Shown here piece after piece: positions 46,123 through 55,158 of a DNA stretch of 64,000 bases (position 1 is the stretch's first letter; the number at the start of each line of letters is the position of its first letter). The translations under genes and the position numbers were made by a program. Under the pieces are notes generated by a model. It worked only from the letters and a program-made list of their open reading frames with translations. It did not search any database and was not told the origin of the DNA. Origin of the DNA: Pelagibacter sp052048135 (lineage in GTDB: Bacteria > Pseudomonadota > Alphaproteobacteria > Pelagibacterales > Pelagibacteraceae); the NCBI RefSeq assembly GCF_052048135.1, contig NZ_JBNAIM010000002.1, positions 620,001 through 684,000 of the forward strand, in the 5' to 3' direction.

Positions 46123-47452
46123 TGATAACGCAGATATAAGAAATATTCTAAATGAATTGATCTTGGATGCTGGTTATAAAACAAGATTAGCTGCTAATTA
46201 CAATCAAGCTTTAACTGAAATAGATAAAAAAATGCCTGATGTTGCTATTTTAGATGTGAAGTTAGACAAGGGAGATAATGACGGTATTGAATTATTGTCT
46301 CATATAAAATCAAAAAATAAAGATGTACCTGTAATTATTATTACAGGACATGCCAATATTGAAATGGCTGTTAATTCATTAAAACATGGAGCTTTTGAGT
46401 TTGTTGAAAAACCATTCGATCAAACAAGATTATTAAACTTTATTAGTAGAGCTGTTGAAAATGTTGAATTAAAAAACCAAAATAAAATATATGAAAGTAA
46501 ATTGTTTTCATCTTATGATTTGATAGGAAATAGTAAAAATATTTTGAATATAAAAGATCAAATTGATAAAATTTCTTTAACTGAAAGTAGGGTTCTTATA
46601 AATGGACCTTCTGGATCAGGAAAAGAATTAATAGCAAGAAAAATTCATAAAAATTCAAAAAGAAACAAAAAACCATTTATTATTTTGAATGGAGCCTTAT
46701 TAGACTCAGAAAAATATGAGTTAGAGTTATTTGGTGAAGAAAAAGGAAATGGTTCTATTTCATACGGGGCATTAGAAAAAGCAAATAAAGGAACTTTATT
46801 AATTGATCAAGTTTCTGAAATTCCATTATCAATACAATCTAAGATTTTAAGAGTACTTATTGATCAAAAATTTAAAAGATTAAATGGCAATAATGACATA
46901 AATGTTGATGTAAGATTGATTTGTTCATCTAGTAAGGATCTAAAAGAAGAAATTAAGATTGGAAATTTTAGAGAAGATCTTTATCATCGATTAAATGTAT
47001 TTGAAATTAACATAAAATCACTGAATGAAAGAATTTCTGATATTCCTTTGTTAATAAAATATTTTTCTAAAAAAATTTCAGAAAATTATAACATTAAGCC
47101 ACTTACAATAGATGATAATGATTCATACATTTTGAACCATACTTGGAAAGGTAATGTCAGGGAGTTAAGAAATTTAATTGAAAGAATTGCAATTTTACAA
47201 CCTGATACAAAAGAAAAAGTTTCAAACATTGTCAAGGAATCATTGAAAAGTGATAATTTTGAGGAAAAATTAACTGAAAATAACCTTTCTATACCGTTAA
47301 AAGAGGCTAGAGAAAATTTTGAAAAAGAGTATTTAACAATGCAATTGAAAAAATTTAATGGAAACATATCAAAAACTGCAAACTTTGTTGGTATGGAGAG
47401 AAGTGCTCTTCATAGAAAGCTAAAAGGCTTAGGAATTAAAGAATTTAATTGA
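46097..47452 (+). CDS. ntrX: NtrX-like response regulator with degenerate AAA+ domain
   Basis: Response regulator of NtrY. Receiver domain (1-120) with phospho-Asp53 in AILDVKLD; AAA+ domain (about 140-370) with Walker A GPSGSGKE near residue 170; Fis-type helix-turn-helix at the end (ISKTANFVGMERSALHRKL). The GAFTGA loop that contacts sigma54 is absent (EEKGNGSISYGALEKA near 214-229), and Walker B reads LLIDQ, with Gln238 where Glu is expected. It is likely a sigma70-type regulator rather than a sigma54 activator. 451 residues; trkA follows after 1 bp. Confidence 0.93.
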   Translation: MSVEILIVDDNADIRNILNELILDAGYKTRLAANYNQALTEIDKKMPDVAILDVKLDKGDNDGIELLSHIKSKNKDVPVIIITGHANIEMAVNSLKHGAFEFVEKPFDQTRLLNFISRAVENVELKNQNKIYESKLFSSYDLIGNSKNILNIKDQIDKISLTESRVLINGPSGSGKELIARKIHKNSKRNKKPFIILNGALLDSEKYELELFGEEKGNGSISYGALEKANKGTLLIDQVSEIPLSIQSKILRVLIDQKFKRLNGNNDINVDVRLICSSSKDLKEEIKIGNFREDLYHRLNVFEINIKSLNERISDIPLLIKYFSKKISENYNIKPLTIDDNDSYILNHTWKGNVRELRNLIERIAILQPDTKEKVSNIVKESLKSDNFEEKLTENNLSIPLKEARENFEKEYLTMQLKKFNGNISKTANFVGMERSALHRKLKGLGIKEFN

Positions 47453-47453
47453 A

Positions 47454-48845
47454 ATGAATATTATAATCTGTGGCGCTGGAAGAGTAGGTTTTACTATAGC
47501 TAAATTATTGAGTGAACAGGGTCACTCTATTACTGTAATTGATCAATCTAGTGAGGATATTCAAAAAATAAATGATAGTTTGGATGTTAAAGCAATAGTA
47601 GGAAAAGCTACATATCCTTCAATACTTGAAAAAGCTAATGCAGTTGAAACCGACATGATCATTGCTGTTACAAGAAATGACGAAATTAATATGCTAATTT
47701 GTCAAATTGCTTTTTCAATATTCAATATACCAAAAAAAATAGCAAGAATTAGATCCCAAGATTATTTAAATCCAAAATTTACTAGAGTTTACAATAAAGA
47801 AAATCTACCTATTGATGTAATAATTTCACCTGAACTAGAAATATCAAAATCTATACAACGAAAATTAGAAGCTCCTGGAGCTTTAGATAGTGTTCCATTT
47901 GTAAATAATAAAATCAGATTATTAGAAATACTTATAAAAAAAGATTGTAAATCAATAAATATCAAATTTAACGAATTATCAAAAAAATATCCAAAACTTG
48001 AAGCAAATATTATTGGAATAAATAGAGAAGGTAAATTTTTTATTCCAAAAAAAACAGAGTCAGTAAAAAGTAATGATAAAATATATGTAATAATTAATTC
48101 ATCTCAAATGGCAGAAACACTAGAAGCTTTTGGTCATGAAGAAAAAATATCAAAAAAAATTCTTATTATTGGTGGTGGCAATATTGGATTCAATTTAGCA
48201 AAAAATATTGAAGAAACTTTAGAAACAGTAAGAGTAAAAATTGTGGAAAAAAATAAAGATAGAGCTGAATACTTGGCAAGCCAACTTAATGATACCATTG
48301 TAATTAATGGTGATGGACTTGACGAAGAAGTTTTAGCAGAAGCAAATTTAGGTGAAGCTGAAACAGTTTTAGCGCTTACTAATGATGATGAAGATAATTT
48401 GATGGTAAGTGTCTTAGTTGAAAAGTTTGCTAAAGATCAAAAAGATATTGACGATAAAAGAACTATGGCTTTAATAAATAAACCAAATTATTCACTTCTT
48501 CAATCTTCTCTTAAGATAGATGATTTAATTGATCCTAGAATGACAACAGTATCAAGTATATTAAAACATATTCACAAAGGAACAATTGAAAATGCATACA
48601 CTATTTCTGATGGCGAATATGAAGTTATTGAGGCTGAAATAATTGAAACTTCAGAACTAATTAATAAAGAAATTAAAAATTCAAATTTGCCTGAGGAATT
48701 AAGAATTGGTGCTGTTTTAAGAGATAAAAAAGTTGTTATACCAAGGTCAGATTTTATTTTTAAAAAAGATGATAAAGTTGTATTTATAGTAAAAAAAGAC
48801 TCTATATCATTTGTTGAAAATATTTTTAGATTAAGTTCAGTTTAA
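47454..48845 (+). CDS. trkA: Trk potassium uptake regulatory NAD-binding protein TrkA
   Basis: Cytoplasmic gating subunit of the TrkH potassium channel. The 463 residues contain two RCK units: the first NAD motif IICGAGRVGFTIAKLL near residue 3 and the second ILIIGGGNIGFNLAKNI near residue 238, each followed by a TrkA_C domain. It lies between ntrX and trkH, as in other alphaproteobacteria; trkH starts 4 bp later. Confidence 0.95.
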   Translation: MNIIICGAGRVGFTIAKLLSEQGHSITVIDQSSEDIQKINDSLDVKAIVGKATYPSILEKANAVETDMIIAVTRNDEINMLICQIAFSIFNIPKKIARIRSQDYLNPKFTRVYNKENLPIDVIISPELEISKSIQRKLEAPGALDSVPFVNNKIRLLEILIKKDCKSINIKFNELSKKYPKLEANIIGINREGKFFIPKKTESVKSNDKIYVIINSSQMAETLEAFGHEEKISKKILIIGGGNIGFNLAKNIEETLETVRVKIVEKNKDRAEYLASQLNDTIVINGDGLDEEVLAEANLGEAETVLALTNDDEDNLMVSVLVEKFAKDQKDIDDKRTMALINKPNYSLLQSSLKIDDLIDPRMTTVSSILKHIHKGTIENAYTISDGEYEVIEAEIIETSELINKEIKNSNLPEELRIGAVLRDKKVVIPRSDFIFKKDDKVVFIVKKDSISFVENIFRLSSV

Positions 48846-48849
48846 TTAA

Positions 48850-50256
48850 ATGCTCCAACTACAAATTAGATATTTAAGTTTTTTTTTCGGCCTGATTTCT
48901 ATTTTATCTTTTTTTAATTTGATTTACTCATATTATCTTAATTTATATCTAAATATTGATACTTACTATTTGAGTTTAATAATATCATTTATATTAGGAA
49001 TTCTATTTTACAAAATTAAAACCACTAAAGATAAATTGTCGATTTATCAGAAAATTTTAACTGTTTTTTTTGGTTATATTTTTATACCAGTTATTTTATC
49101 CATTCCATTTTATTTTAGTATTTATGATTTAACTTTTTTGAATTCTTATTTTGAAGCAATTTCTGGCTTCACATCAACAGGTTTTACTATATTTGATAAT
49201 ATAAAACATATAGATCAAAGCTTAATCTTATGGAGATCAACAACTCAGTGGATAGGTGGGCTTTATTTTTTATTTTCAATAATTTATTTGATAGATATAT
49301 ATGATGAAAGTTTTAAAAAAACTTTAACAAATTATATTTCATTCAACAGTTCAGAAATATTAAAACAAGCTACAAAAATTTTTCTACTTTATTCTAGTAT
49401 AACTTTATTGATTTTTATTGTTCTGAATATATTTTCAATAAGATCTTTTGACTCTCTTAACTTAGCTTTTTCACTAATCTCTTCCGGTGGTTTTTTGCCT
49501 GTAAATGAACTTTCGAATATAATAAAAGATAATACACAAGTTATAGTTTTATCATTATTAATGTTAGTATCATTTTTTAGTATTTTTTTTAGTTACAATA
49601 TAATTTTTTCAAAAGATAAGAATATTAATTTTTTTTATGAAGATTTACATCTCATAACTTATCTACTTATTGTTTTAACAATTTTTTTTCTTTTTTTTAG
49701 TTTTAATAAAGATTTTTTAAATAATTTAATAGGAATTACTAGCAGTATGTCTAATATTGGATTTTCACTTGAGTCAAAAGAATCTAATCTAAGTTTTATT
49801 TATTTAATATTAGTTATAATAGGAGGATCCTTTTTTTCTACAAGCTCTGGACTAAGGTTTATTAAGATTTATTCTTTATTTAAATATTCTCTAAATCAAA
49901 TACTTTCATTTAGTAGACCAAAAAATGTATTTATGAATAAATTAATTTTTACAAAAATAAATTTTGATTTTAATGAAATAAGTAAATATTTTCTTACAGT
50001 TTTAATTTTTATAATATCTTTGTTTATATTAACAATATTGTTAAGTATAAGTGGAATTAGTTTTGAAAATTCATTTAAATTATCAATTCTAACATTAATG
50101 AATACTGTAAATTCAGCTTCATATGGGTTACAAGATTTTGACTTTAATAATCTTTACTTTTTGACTAAATATTGTCTAATTTTCTTTATGATTGTTGGGA
50201 GAATTGAACTGTTAACAATTTTACTTCTAATGAAAAAATTCCTTTTTAAAAATTAA
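48850..50256 (+). CDS. trkH: Trk-type potassium uptake channel TrkH
   Basis: Membrane pore for K+ uptake, paired with TrkA. The 468-residue protein has around ten helices and the pore segment YFEAISGFTSTGFTIFD near residue 99, followed by LWRSTTQWIGGL; later SSGGFLP and ITSSMSNIGFS mark the repeated selectivity regions. It is highly Phe/Ile/Leu rich and AT rich. It ends 32 bp before tRNA-Arg. Confidence 0.94.
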   Translation: MLQLQIRYLSFFFGLISILSFFNLIYSYYLNLYLNIDTYYLSLIISFILGILFYKIKTTKDKLSIYQKILTVFFGYIFIPVILSIPFYFSIYDLTFLNSYFEAISGFTSTGFTIFDNIKHIDQSLILWRSTTQWIGGLYFLFSIIYLIDIYDESFKKTLTNYISFNSSEILKQATKIFLLYSSITLLIFIVLNIFSIRSFDSLNLAFSLISSGGFLPVNELSNIIKDNTQVIVLSLLMLVSFFSIFFSYNIIFSKDKNINFFYEDLHLITYLLIVLTIFFLFFSFNKDFLNNLIGITSSMSNIGFSLESKESNLSFIYLILVIIGGSFFSTSSGLRFIKIYSLFKYSLNQILSFSRPKNVFMNKLIFTKINFDFNEISKYFLTVLIFIISLFILTILLSISGISFENSFKLSILTLMNTVNSASYGLQDFDFNNLYFLTKYCLIFFMIVGRIELLTILLLMKKFLFKN

Positions 50257-50288
50257 TTTATTATTATATATATATTTATCAAAATATT

Positions 50289-50365
50289 GCGCCCTTAGCT
50301 CAGCTGGATAGAGCATCGGTTTTCTAAACCGAGGGTCGTAGGTTCGAATCCTTCAGGGCGCGCCA
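50289..50365 (+). tRNA. tRNA-Arg (anticodon TCT)
   Basis: A 77-nt cloverleaf. Acceptor GCGCCCT (50289-50295) pairs with AGGGCGC (50355-50361), followed by discriminator G and encoded CCA (50363-50365). The anticodon stem TCGGT/ACCGA encloses loop TTTCTAA with anticodon TCT; the T arm has GGTTCGAATCC. It reads AGA (and AGG) codons, the dominant Arg codons in this AT-rich window. Confidence 0.97.
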
Positions 50366-50405
50366 TTATTAACGTTTTTCTAGCTTTTTTTTGGGAATAA
50401 ATTTC

Positions 50406-50436
50406 TTGACTAGAATTTGAAAAATCACACTATTTT
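50406..50436 (+). promoter_or_regulatory. Candidate aapJ promoter
   Basis: TTGACT at 50406-50411 is followed by an AT-rich -10 zone; TATTTT at 50431-50436 gives a 19-bp spacer, and ACTATT two bases upstream gives 17. It lies about 110-140 bp upstream of aapJ and downstream of tRNA-Arg. A start near 50443 would place both palindromes in the leader RNA. Confidence 0.4.
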
Positions 50437-50485
50437 ATTAAATTTTTTCTTGAAGAGTTTTTTTTTAAATGATTAAATTATGAAT

Positions 50486-50523
50486 ATTCAAAACATAGTT
50501 TTGAATTATTTGTTAACAAATAA
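50486..50523 (+). promoter_or_regulatory. Two adjacent palindromes in the aapJ leader
   Basis: ATTCAAAAC (50486-50494) and GTTTTGAAT (50498-50506) are perfect inverted repeats around ATA. Directly abutting is the perfect 18-bp palindrome TTATTTGTTAACAAATAA (50506-50523). They end 21 bp before the aapJ ATG, just ahead of an AAAGGAAG Shine-Dalgarno. They may be operators or leader hairpins; the regulator is unknown. Confidence 0.6.
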
Positions 50524-50544
50524 ATAATAACAAAAGGAAGAATA

Positions 50545-51585
50545 ATGTTTAAATACTTAAAACAATTAACTTCTTTAGTTGCTGTAGTAGCTGTGTTGTT
50601 TACTTTTACAACAGAGTCTATGGCTGCTAAAAAATCTAAAACACTTAAAAACACTCAAAAGAAAGGTTTTGTAAGATGTGGAGTATCTCAAGGTCTTCCA
50701 GGATTTTCTAATGCTGATGCTGCAGGAAATTGGACTGGTGTTGACGTTGATGTATGTAGAGCGGTAGCTGCTGCAGTATTAGGTGATGCGAACAAAGTTA
50801 AGTTTACACCACTAAGTGCTAAAGAAAGATTTACAGCTTTAACATCTGGTGAGATTGATATCTTATCAAGAAACACAACTTGGACTCTTTCTAGAGATGC
50901 TGATATTGGACTTACTTTCGTTGGAGTAAACTTCTACGATGGTCAAGGTTTTATGGTTAGAAAAAGTTCAGGTATCACTTCAGTAAATCAATTCAAAAAT
51001 GGTATCTCAGCTTGTACTAACATTGGTACAACAACTGAGTTAAACATGAGAGACTTCTTTAACTCTAGAGGAATTTCTTATGAACCAGTTGCTTTTGAAA
51101 AAGCAGATGAAGTTGTTGCTGCTTATGATTCAGGAAGATGTGATACATATACAACTGACAAATCTGGTTTAGCTGCTCAAAGAACTAAAATGAGTAACCC
51201 AGATGAACACATTGTATTACCTGAAACTATTTCTAAAGAGCCACTAGGTCCAGTTGTTAGACAAGGTGATTCAGTATGGGAAGATATCGTAAGATGGTCT
51301 TTAAATGCTATGATTGAAGCAGAAGAATATGGAATCACTTCAGCAAACGCAGACTCTATGAAAACTTCAGAAAACCCAGCAATCAAAAGATTAGTTGGAG
51401 CTGAAGGTGAATTAGGTGCTGCTTTTGGTCTTGATAACGAGTGGAGCTTAAGAATTATCAAGCAAGTTGGTAACTACGGTGAAAGTTATAAGAGAAATAT
51501 AGCTGACACTGGTATTTTACCAGACAGAGGTCCAAACCAATTATGGACAAAAGGCGGAATACTTTACGTTCCACCTGCAAGATAA
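50545..51585 (+). CDS. aapJ: General L-amino acid ABC transporter substrate-binding protein
   Basis: Periplasmic protein that binds amino acids for the AapQMP importer downstream. Signal peptide at about 1-27 (hydrophobic 10-22, cut near SMAA-KK); then an SBP_bac_3 fold with GFVRCGVSQGLPGFS near residue 41, WTGVDVDVCRAVAAAVLGD near 64 and SRNTTWTLSRDADIGL near 111. It has a strong SD and more C-ending codons than its neighbours, consistent with high expression. An intrinsic terminator follows, then aapQ. Confidence 0.95.
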   Translation: MFKYLKQLTSLVAVVAVLFTFTTESMAAKKSKTLKNTQKKGFVRCGVSQGLPGFSNADAAGNWTGVDVDVCRAVAAAVLGDANKVKFTPLSAKERFTALTSGEIDILSRNTTWTLSRDADIGLTFVGVNFYDGQGFMVRKSSGITSVNQFKNGISACTNIGTTTELNMRDFFNSRGISYEPVAFEKADEVVAAYDSGRCDTYTTDKSGLAAQRTKMSNPDEHIVLPETISKEPLGPVVRQGDSVWEDIVRWSLNAMIEAEEYGITSANADSMKTSENPAIKRLVGAEGELGAAFGLDNEWSLRIIKQVGNYGESYKRNIADTGILPDRGPNQLWTKGGILYVPPAR

Positions 51586-51604
51586 TTGTAGTTTAAAACA
51601 ATTT

Positions 51605-51632
51605 AAAAGGGCTAGATTTTTCTAGCCCTTTT
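51605..51632 (+). terminator. Intrinsic terminator between aapJ and aapQ
   Basis: AAAAGGGCTAGA (51605-51616) and TCTAGCCCTTTT (51621-51632) form a perfect 12-bp stem with a TTTT loop, continuing into a T run. It lies 20 bp after the aapJ stop. Partial read-through would give much more aapJ than aapQMP transcript. Confidence 0.9.
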
Positions 51633-51659
51633 TTTTATAAACTCTTATATTATCGCACT

Positions 51660-52811
51660 GTGAATTTTAAATTAAAAGATTTAGGCCCCCAATTAATTAC
51701 AGTTATAGCTGTAGTTCTAATATTTGGTTTTTTTACTTATAACGCGCAAATCAATATGGAGGAAAGAGGTATTGAATTTGGTTATGGTTTCTTATCACAA
51801 GAATCATCTTTTGATGTTCAATTTTCTTTAATTGAATATGACGGTTCACATTCATATTTTAGAGCATATTTAGTTGGTTTATTAAATACTATACTAGTTT
51901 CTGTAATTGGAATTATTATAGCAACAATACTTGGAGTTATTATTGGTGTAGCAAGATTATCGCCAAATTACTTAATAAATAAATTTGCAGCTTATTATGT
52001 AGAATTTTTTAGAAATATACCTTTACTTTTACAAATATTTTTTTGGTATTTTGCAGCATTAAGAGCATTACCACTTCCTCAAGATGCTGAGGCAATTTTT
52101 GGTGTATTTTTTTTAACAATTAAAGGTCTTTATGTTCCTGCTTTTATTTGGGAAAATTTTAATATTTTCTTCTATTCAATAGTAGCAGCAATAATTGCAA
52201 TTATTGTAATCAGAATTCATGCAAAAAAATTACAAGAAACACAAGGTAAACAATTACCCGTTTTTTTAATTTCAATTGGATTAATCTTTATTTTACCTCT
52301 TTTGAGTTTTTTAATTGGCGGTGTAAGTTTATCTTTTGAAATTCCTCAGCTAAAACAATTAGCAGCCACTTCATTTATTTATGATGGTGGTTTAGGTTTG
52401 CCACCCGAATTAATAGCATTAACTTTATCTTTATCGTTATATACAGCTACTTTTATTGCTGAATGTGTTAGAGCTGGAATTCAAGGAGTTGGCAAAGGTC
52501 AGAAAGAAGCTGCTGCATCTATTGGATTAAATCCTAATCAAGTTCTTAAACTTGTAATTATGCCACAAGCTTTGAGGATTATAATACCACCAACAACTAA
52601 TCAGTATTTGAATTTAACAAAAAATTCATCTTTGGCTGCTGCTATTGCTTATCCTGATTTAGTTTTAGTTTTTGCAGGCACAGCTTTAATGCAAACTGGT
52701 AAAGCAATTGAGATTGTGTCTATAACTATGTTTACCTATTTAAGCTTAAGCATATCAATTTCAATTTTAATGAATTGGTACAATAAAAGAATAGCTATAC
52801 AGGAAAAATAA
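51660..52811 (+). CDS. aapQ: General L-amino acid ABC transporter permease AapQ
   Basis: One of two inner-membrane permeases of the importer. The 383 residues (GTG start at 51660) contain an N-terminal helix, the FRNIPLLLQIFFWYF segment near residue 119 and the permease EAA loop GVGKGQKEAAASIGLNPNQVLKLVIMPQ near residue 277. It follows the aapJ terminator by 27 bp with no clear SD and shares one base with aapM. Confidence 0.94.
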   Translation: MNFKLKDLGPQLITVIAVVLIFGFFTYNAQINMEERGIEFGYGFLSQESSFDVQFSLIEYDGSHSYFRAYLVGLLNTILVSVIGIIIATILGVIIGVARLSPNYLINKFAAYYVEFFRNIPLLLQIFFWYFAALRALPLPQDAEAIFGVFFLTIKGLYVPAFIWENFNIFFYSIVAAIIAIIVIRIHAKKLQETQGKQLPVFLISIGLIFILPLLSFLIGGVSLSFEIPQLKQLAATSFIYDGGLGLPPELIALTLSLSLYTATFIAECVRAGIQGVGKGQKEAAASIGLNPNQVLKLVIMPQALRIIIPPTTNQYLNLTKNSSLAAAIAYPDLVLVFAGTALMQTGKAIEIVSITMFTYLSLSISISILMNWYNKRIAIQEK

Positions 52812-54253
52812 TGACTAATATTAGTTTTTTAAAACCTGATAAATCAAATTTAAACACATTTTTGTATTTAGGTTCTTTTTTGTTTTTTGTTAGTATTTTA
52901 GATGTTTTCTTAAATTCATTCTTTAAAGTAAATTTAACTGGTTTTTTACCAAATTTATTAAGTTTTTTACTACCTTTAATTCTTGGTTTTATAGGCCTTT
53001 ACTTTGTTAGAATTGAATATAGCGGAATAAAACATTTAGATCTTATTAATAAGCATATTAATACTAATAACTTCAATGCTATTCTTTCTTTATTAATAAT
53101 TTTTGTAGTAATTAAATCTATACCACCAATATTAAGCTGGTTTGTGATTGATGCTAGTTTTGCAGGTGATAGCAAAGATGTATGTTCAGGATCTGGTGCT
53201 TGCTGGACTTATATTAAAGTTTGGATGAGAAGATTTATGTATGGAATGTATCCAAATGCAGAACAATGGAGAATTAATCTTTCATTTATAGCTTTGGCAC
53301 TACTTGGTTCTGTTGGATATTTTGCTACAGATAAATTTAAGAAATATCTAACACTTTATTACGTCGTAGTTTATCCTTTGATTGCATTTTTATTCATTTT
53401 TTTCTTTATTTCTGGTGGTCCAGTATTTTTTGATTTTTCTTATGGAATAATAGCTGCAATTTTATCAATTATTGTTGGTTTTTTTATTCCTAGTAAATTT
53501 AAATTTTATTATTTCTTAATTGTTCCGTTCGCTCTTTACATCTTACTAAAATATTTTCTCTTCTTTGAAGAATATATTGAATTAGGTAAGCTCGAAGGTT
53601 TAAATTGGGTAGAAACTGGCGCTTGGGGAGGTTTATCTCTTACTTTTATAATTTCTTTTTTCTGTCTGATATTCTGTTTTCCAATTGGAATGGCTTTTGC
53701 ATTAGGTAGAAGATCAAGTTTTCCTTTAATTAGATATATTTCAATTGGTTTTATTGAATTTTGGAGAGGCGTTCCATTAATTACAGTTTTATTTATGTCT
53801 GCTGTTATGTTTCCAATGTTTTTACCAGCAGATTTCTTTATAGATAAATTAGTAAGGTGTATAATAGCAATATCATTGTTTGAAGCAGCTTATGTTGCTG
53901 AAGTAATCAGAGGTGGACTACAAGCTCTTCCGAGAGGTCAATACGAAGCTGCAAAATCTTTGGGTATGGGTTATTGGAAAATGCATATATTTGTAATTTT
54001 ACCACAAGCATTAAAACTAGTAATACCAGGAATAGCTAATACATTTCTTGCTTTAGTTAAAGATACTCCATTAATATTTGTTGTTGGTCTTTTAGAAATA
54101 GTAGGAATGTTAAATTTAGCTAAAACTAACCCAGAATGGTTAGGTTTTGCAATGGAGGGTTATGTATTTGCAGCAATAATTTTCTGGATTATTTGTTATG
54201 CAATGAGTAAATATAGCTATAATTTAGAAATTAAATATAAAACTGATAGATAA
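52811..54253 (+). CDS. aapM: General L-amino acid ABC transporter permease AapM, N-terminally extended
   Basis: Second permease of the importer. The core has GACW at residues 129-132, FWRGVPLITVLFM near residue 317 and the EAA loop ALPRGQYEAAKSLGMGYWKM near residue 373. At 480 residues it is about 100 longer than typical AapM; the extra sequence is N-terminal, with about two added helices (15-37 and 43-66) and a soluble linker. The only ATG at the expected place overlaps the aapQ stop, so the extension looks genuine. aapP follows after 6 bp. Confidence 0.92.
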   Translation: MTNISFLKPDKSNLNTFLYLGSFLFFVSILDVFLNSFFKVNLTGFLPNLLSFLLPLILGFIGLYFVRIEYSGIKHLDLINKHINTNNFNAILSLLIIFVVIKSIPPILSWFVIDASFAGDSKDVCSGSGACWTYIKVWMRRFMYGMYPNAEQWRINLSFIALALLGSVGYFATDKFKKYLTLYYVVVYPLIAFLFIFFFISGGPVFFDFSYGIIAAILSIIVGFFIPSKFKFYYFLIVPFALYILLKYFLFFEEYIELGKLEGLNWVETGAWGGLSLTFIISFFCLIFCFPIGMAFALGRRSSFPLIRYISIGFIEFWRGVPLITVLFMSAVMFPMFLPADFFIDKLVRCIIAISLFEAAYVAEVIRGGLQALPRGQYEAAKSLGMGYWKMHIFVILPQALKLVIPGIANTFLALVKDTPLIFVVGLLEIVGMLNLAKTNPEWLGFAMEGYVFAAIIFWIICYAMSKYSYNLEIKYKTDR

Positions 54254-54259
54254 TATATT

Positions 54260-54994
54260 ATGTCTGATAGCATTATTCAAATAAGCAATATGAATAAATG
54301 GTTTGGTGATTTCCAAGTCTTAAAAGGAATTAATTTGGAAGTAAAACCCAAAGAAAAAATTGTTGTCTGTGGACCATCAGGCTCAGGTAAGTCAACTTTA
54401 ATCAGATGTATTAATAGATTAGAGGAACATCAAGAAGGAAATATAATTGTCGATGGAACAGAATTAACAGAGGATACAAAAAACATTGAACAAATAAGAG
54501 CTGAAGTTGGAATGGTATTTCAACAATTTAATTTATTTCCTCATTTATCAATTTTAGACAATTGCACACTTGCACCTATTTGGGTAAAGAAAATGCCAAA
54601 AAAAGATGCAGAAGAACTAGCATTAAAACATTTAGAAAGAGTGCAAATTCTTGATCAAGCTCAAAAATATCCAGGCCAGTTATCTGGAGGTCAACAACAA
54701 AGAGCAGCTATTGCAAGAGCTTTATGCATGGAGCCAAAAATAATGCTTTTTGATGAACCAACATCAGCCTTAGACCCTGAAATGATTAAAGAAGTGCTTG
54801 ATGTTATGGTTAATTTAGCAAAACAAGGTATGACAATGATAGTAGTTACACATGAAATGGGTTTTGCCAAAGAAGTAGCTGATCAAATGATATTTATGGA
54901 CGAAGGAATGATAGTAGAAAAAGCTGATACCAAAGAATTTTTTGCCAATCCTAAGAGTGATAGGACCAAACTTTTCTTAAGTCAGATACTATAG
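54260..54994 (+). CDS. aapP: General L-amino acid ABC transporter ATP-binding protein
   Basis: Drives import by AapQM. Walker A GPSGSGKST is near residue 38, the signature LSGGQQQR near residue 140, and Walker B IMLFDEPTSALDPEM near residue 160; the H-loop VVTHEMGFA follows. The 244 residues are typical of polar amino-acid transporter ATPases. It is the last gene of the aap operon; 164 bp separate it from the XRE gene. Confidence 0.96.
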   Translation: MSDSIIQISNMNKWFGDFQVLKGINLEVKPKEKIVVCGPSGSGKSTLIRCINRLEEHQEGNIIVDGTELTEDTKNIEQIRAEVGMVFQQFNLFPHLSILDNCTLAPIWVKKMPKKDAEELALKHLERVQILDQAQKYPGQLSGGQQQRAAIARALCMEPKIMLFDEPTSALDPEMIKEVLDVMVNLAKQGMTMIVVTHEMGFAKEVADQMIFMDEGMIVEKADTKEFFANPKSDRTKLFLSQIL

Positions 54995-55158
54995 TTGTCC
55001 TGAATTTCAAGAAATATATCTATATATTTACTGTAACTATTGCTTGACATATTTTCTATATTGCTTGTTTTTTCTTTAAAAATTAAAAAAAATATAGTTG
55101 CAGTAGGTATTAAAAACTAGTTCAATAAGTTTTTTAAAAAAAATTAAGAGGGGTCTTA

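Noticed and set aside
50257..50288. TA-repeat (tatatatata) between trkH and tRNA-Arg as a repeat element or promoter
   Set aside because: A short run expected in this base composition; no -35 partner can be named with confidence.
55044..55066. Consensus TTGACA at 55044-55049 as a promoter for the XRE gene
   Set aside because: No acceptable -10 occurs 16-18 bp downstream; TATAGT at 55093 is much too far. Possible but not supported.
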